A stretch of 24,060 nucleotides of DNA. Origin: CAVRJC01 sp964505725. GTDB taxonomy: Bacteria; Actinomycetota; Acidimicrobiia; IMCC26256; DASPTH01. Where the stretch lies: positions 1-24,060 of the forward strand of contig CAZDJK010000032.1 in NCBI GenBank assembly GCA_964505725.1. The letters are read 5' to 3'. Positions 22,150 to 24,060 of this stretch are shown here, in pieces. The notes below the pieces were generated by a model. That model saw nothing but the letters and a program-made list of their open reading frames with translations, ran no database searches and was not told the DNA's origin. The number at the start of each line of letters is the position of its first letter. Position 1 is the first letter of the stretch. The position numbers and the translations under genes were made by a program.

Positions 22150-22542
22150 CTACCGGCACCCCGGTCTTCGTCGGTGGTTGGTCTCTGTCCATGCGTCGCC
22201 AGAGGGCGGCTCGGGCCCGAGCGCGTCCTCGACGCGAGACAGCTCGACCTCGTCCATATCCCGCTCAGCCTCTTGGGTGCGCAGGGGCGTCTCGGGTGCA
22301 GCGCCGGCCGGCTCTCCCACGGCTTCGGCTCGGGCGAGCGCTTCTGCCGTGTCTTCCTGCGCGTCGAGGATCTCGAGTCGGCCCTCGATCTCCGCGAGGT
22401 CCTGGCCGGACGCTTCGGCTTCGAGCATGTCTTCGGCGAGCTCAGCCTCTTCTTCTGCTTCCCAGGCATCGCGCGCCTCCGGTAGGAACGCCTGGCCCTC
22501 GGCGGGCTGGTCTTCGGGTGAGTGGCTCGGCTCCGACGTCAC
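22150..22542 (-). CDS. Acidic, Glu/Ala-rich coiled-coil protein of unknown function
   Basis: About 130 residues, very rich in Glu, Ala and Asp, with a predicted helix/coiled coil over about 25-95 (EAEEEAELAEDMLEAEASG, EIEGRLEILDAQEDTAEAL) and a short Pro/Arg-rich basic tail. No family recognised. The GTG at 22542 lies 17 nt after the hydrolase stop, same strand, so it is probably the last gene of that operon; an upstream in-frame ATG at 22605 would overlap the hydrolase. No strong Shine-Dalgarno. The biased composition could also arise from a non-coding GC-rich frame, but the neighbouring frames look worse. The 262 bp after it (21888-22149) hold only the CBS promoter region. Confidence 0.55.
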   Translation of the reverse strand: MTSEPSHSPEDQPAEGQAFLPEARDAWEAEEEAELAEDMLEAEASGQDLAEIEGRLEILDAQEDTAEALARAEAVGEPAGAAPETPLRTQEAERDMDEVELSRVEDALGPEPPSGDAWTETNHRRRPGCR

Positions 22543-22559
22543 TGGTCGCGGCTCGTGGC

Positions 22560-23915
22560 TCAGGGAACGGGGCGGACGAGCGGGGCGAGGTGTCGCGTGA
22601 ACCATCCGGCTGCCAGCTCGGCGACCGTCTCGAGGGTGCCGGGCTCTTCGAAGAGGTGCGTGGCGCCCGGCACGATGTCGAGGCGGTGTTCGCACCGCAG
22701 CTGCTGGGCGGCTTCGCGGTTGAGCCTGATGACGACGTCGTCGTGGCCGCCGACGATGAGCAGGGTCGGGGCGCTGACGTGGGCGAGGCGGGGGATGGCG
22801 AGGTCCGGACGTCCCCCGCGGGAGACGACCGCGCCGATGCGGGTTCCTTGGTCGGCCGCGGCCCACAGCGCGGCGGCGGCACCGGTGCTCGCACCGAAGT
22901 ACCCGACGGGCAAGGCGCTGTACTTGGTCCGGGCCCAGTCCGTGGCCGCGGCGAGCCGCTCGGCGAGCAGCTCGACGTCGAAGACGTTGCGACGGTCGAT
23001 CTCTTCGTCGGGCGAGAGGAGATCGAACAGGAGTGTCGCGATCCGGTCCTGGTTGAGGGCCCGGGCGACGAAGCGGTTCCGGGGACTGTGGCGGCTGCTG
23101 CCGCTGCCGTGGGCGAAGAGCACGAGGCCGATCGGCGCGGGAGGGACGGCCAGATGCCCGAAGAGGCGCAGCGATCCGACGCGCAGCTCGACGTCCTCGT
23201 CGCGACCCGGCGCCGGTGTGTCATCCGGTGCGTCTTCGACGGCGGACGCGGCGACGGGCGCAGGCTGCGGATGTCGTGCTCGGGCGGCGTCGGCGAGCAG
23301 CGCGACGACCTGATCGTCGGGGACCTGGGAGAAGTCCTGGTACCACTCGCCGATCGCGAAGAACAGCTCCGGGGTCTCGAGACAGACGATCTCGTCGGCG
23401 TCGCTGCGGAGATCCCGCAGGGTGTCGGGTGGGGCGACCGGGACCGCCAGGACGACCCGGGCCGCCCCCTGGGCGTGGGCGACCTGCAGCGCAGCGCGGG
23501 CGGTGCCGCCCGTGGCGATCCCGTCATCGACGACGATCACCGTGCGTCCTGCGAGCGAGACGCGCGGGCGCTCGCCGCGGAAGCGCGCGGCGCGGGCTTG
23601 GACCTCGGCCCGCTCGCGGGCCTCGACCCGGGCCACGTCTTCGGGTCCGACACCAGCGAGGCGTACGACGTCCTCGTTGAGGACGCGCACGCCGTCTTCG
23701 CCGACCGCGCCCATGCCGAGCTCGGGCTGGAACGGCACACCCAGCTTTCGGACCACGATCACGTCCAGCGGCGCGTCGAGACGCCGAGCCACTTCGGACG
23801 CCACGGGCACGCCGCCCCGGGGAAGTCCCAGCACCACCGGTTCTTGGTCACGGAACGTGCTGAGTCGTTCGGCGAGGCGTCGCCCGGCATCTTGGCGGTT
23901 ACGGAAGAAGCGCAT
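22560..23915 (-). CDS. Phosphoribosyltransferase / alpha-beta hydrolase fusion
   Basis: 451 residues. The N-terminal phosphoribosyltransferase domain (1-210) has the PRPP-binding loop VIVVDDGIATGGTA (126-139). An acidic/Pro linker (215-240) leads to a dienelactone-hydrolase-like domain (245-448) with nucleophile Ser343 in GASTG, acid Asp392/393 in GGHDD, and His420 in GATHLF. The same two-domain layout occurs in Mycobacterium tuberculosis Rv0571c, a DosR-regulon protein of unknown reaction. The ATG at 23915 has GGGAGG about 7 nt upstream. It follows the upstream partial CDS by 32 nt, same strand, so probably one operon. The substrate is unknown; the base substrate and hydrolase target cannot be read from sequence. 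Confidence 0.92.
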   Translation of the reverse strand: MRFFRNRQDAGRRLAERLSTFRDQEPVVLGLPRGGVPVASEVARRLDAPLDVIVVRKLGVPFQPELGMGAVGEDGVRVLNEDVVRLAGVGPEDVARVEARERAEVQARAARFRGERPRVSLAGRTVIVVDDGIATGGTARAALQVAHAQGAARVVLAVPVAPPDTLRDLRSDADEIVCLETPELFFAIGEWYQDFSQVPDDQVVALLADAARARHPQPAPVAASAVEDAPDDTPAPGRDEDVELRVGSLRLFGHLAVPPAPIGLVLFAHGSGSSRHSPRNRFVARALNQDRIATLLFDLLSPDEEIDRRNVFDVELLAERLAAATDWARTKYSALPVGYFGASTGAAAALWAAADQGTRIGAVVSRGGRPDLAIPRLAHVSAPTLLIVGGHDDVVIRLNREAAQQLRCEHRLDIVPGATHLFEEPGTLETVAELAAGWFTRHLAPLVRPVP

Positions 23916-23947
23916 CGCAGCCTCCCTACTGGGGGCGTCGGGGTCGG

Positions 23948-24060
23948 TCAGACCGGGCCGGTGGGTGGTCGCGACTCGCTCCCTACCGTCCGGGCAATCT
24001 TGTCGACCTGGCGGACGAACAGTGGCAGCAGATCATCCGATGTCAGCATCCCCGTGAGGT
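23948..24060 (-). CDS. C-terminal end of a probable CBS-domain protein (partial)
   Basis: Only the last 36 residues are in the window: LTGMLTSDDLLPLFVRQVDK, then a short Arg/Pro-rich tail and stop at 23950-23948. The GMLTSDDLL pattern is typical of the last strand-helix of a CBS motif. It lies 32 nt upstream of the phosphoribosyltransferase-hydrolase gene, same strand. The N-terminal part and domain order are outside the window. Confidence 0.55.
   Translation of the reverse strand, partial: LTGMLTSDDLLPLFVRQVDKIARTVGSESRPPTGPV

Noticed and set aside
1..24060. Mobile elements, CRISPR arrays, tRNA or rRNA genes
   Set aside because: I saw no transposase or integrase coding, no regularly spaced repeats and no tRNA cloverleaf or rRNA sequence in the window.

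Overview
High-GC chromosomal DNA with strong G/C third-position bias, frequent GTG/TTG starts, ATGA/GTGA gene overlaps and several apparently leaderless promoters. It looks like an actinobacterium. The gene set (two Kdp systems, DUF2254, DUF4118, CBS, Usp and a phosphoribosyltransferase-hydrolase fusion) suggests an uncultured or environmental lineage such as Acidimicrobiia, but class level is inference only. I see no rRNA, tRNA, transposase, phage gene or CRISPR array.

Left third (1-8787): two K+-transporting KdpFABC P-type ATPase operons face away from each other around a 324-bp control region. The leftward operon is small membrane ORF, kdpF, kdpA, kdpB (kdpB runs off the window). The rightward operon is small membrane ORF, kdpF, kdpA, kdpB, kdpC and is complete. 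Each begins with the same kind of 52-60 residue membrane microprotein. Next (8777-9864) comes a leftward pair: a receiver-less winged-helix protein and a KdpE-type response regulator. No KdpD kinase is present in the window.

Middle (10039-16428): a membrane-anchored protein of unknown function, a DUF2254 membrane protein, a DUF4118-GAF protein that resembles the membrane part of KdpD but lacks the kinase, a CoA-disulfide-reductase/rhodanese fusion, and an acyl-CoA synthetase-like ligase. The unknown gene and the DUF2254 gene share a near-identical 21-nt block at the same distance from a TACGAT box. It can be drawn as a small pseudoknot at the predicted 5' end of both transcripts, and is the most interesting unexplained signal here.

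Right third (16833-24060): a universal stress protein, a hemerythrin-like small protein, a two-TM RCK potassium channel with an altered filter, two CBS-domain proteins, an ABC-2 exporter, an acidic coiled-coil protein, a phosphoribosyltransferase/dienelactone-hydrolase-like fusion, and the tail of what looks like another CBS-type protein. Usp, CBS and phosphoribosyltransferase-hydrolase proteins are also typical of the mycobacterial dormancy (DosR) regulon, so the whole window reads as a potassium/osmotic, redox and dormancy stress island. That reading is inferred from gene content.
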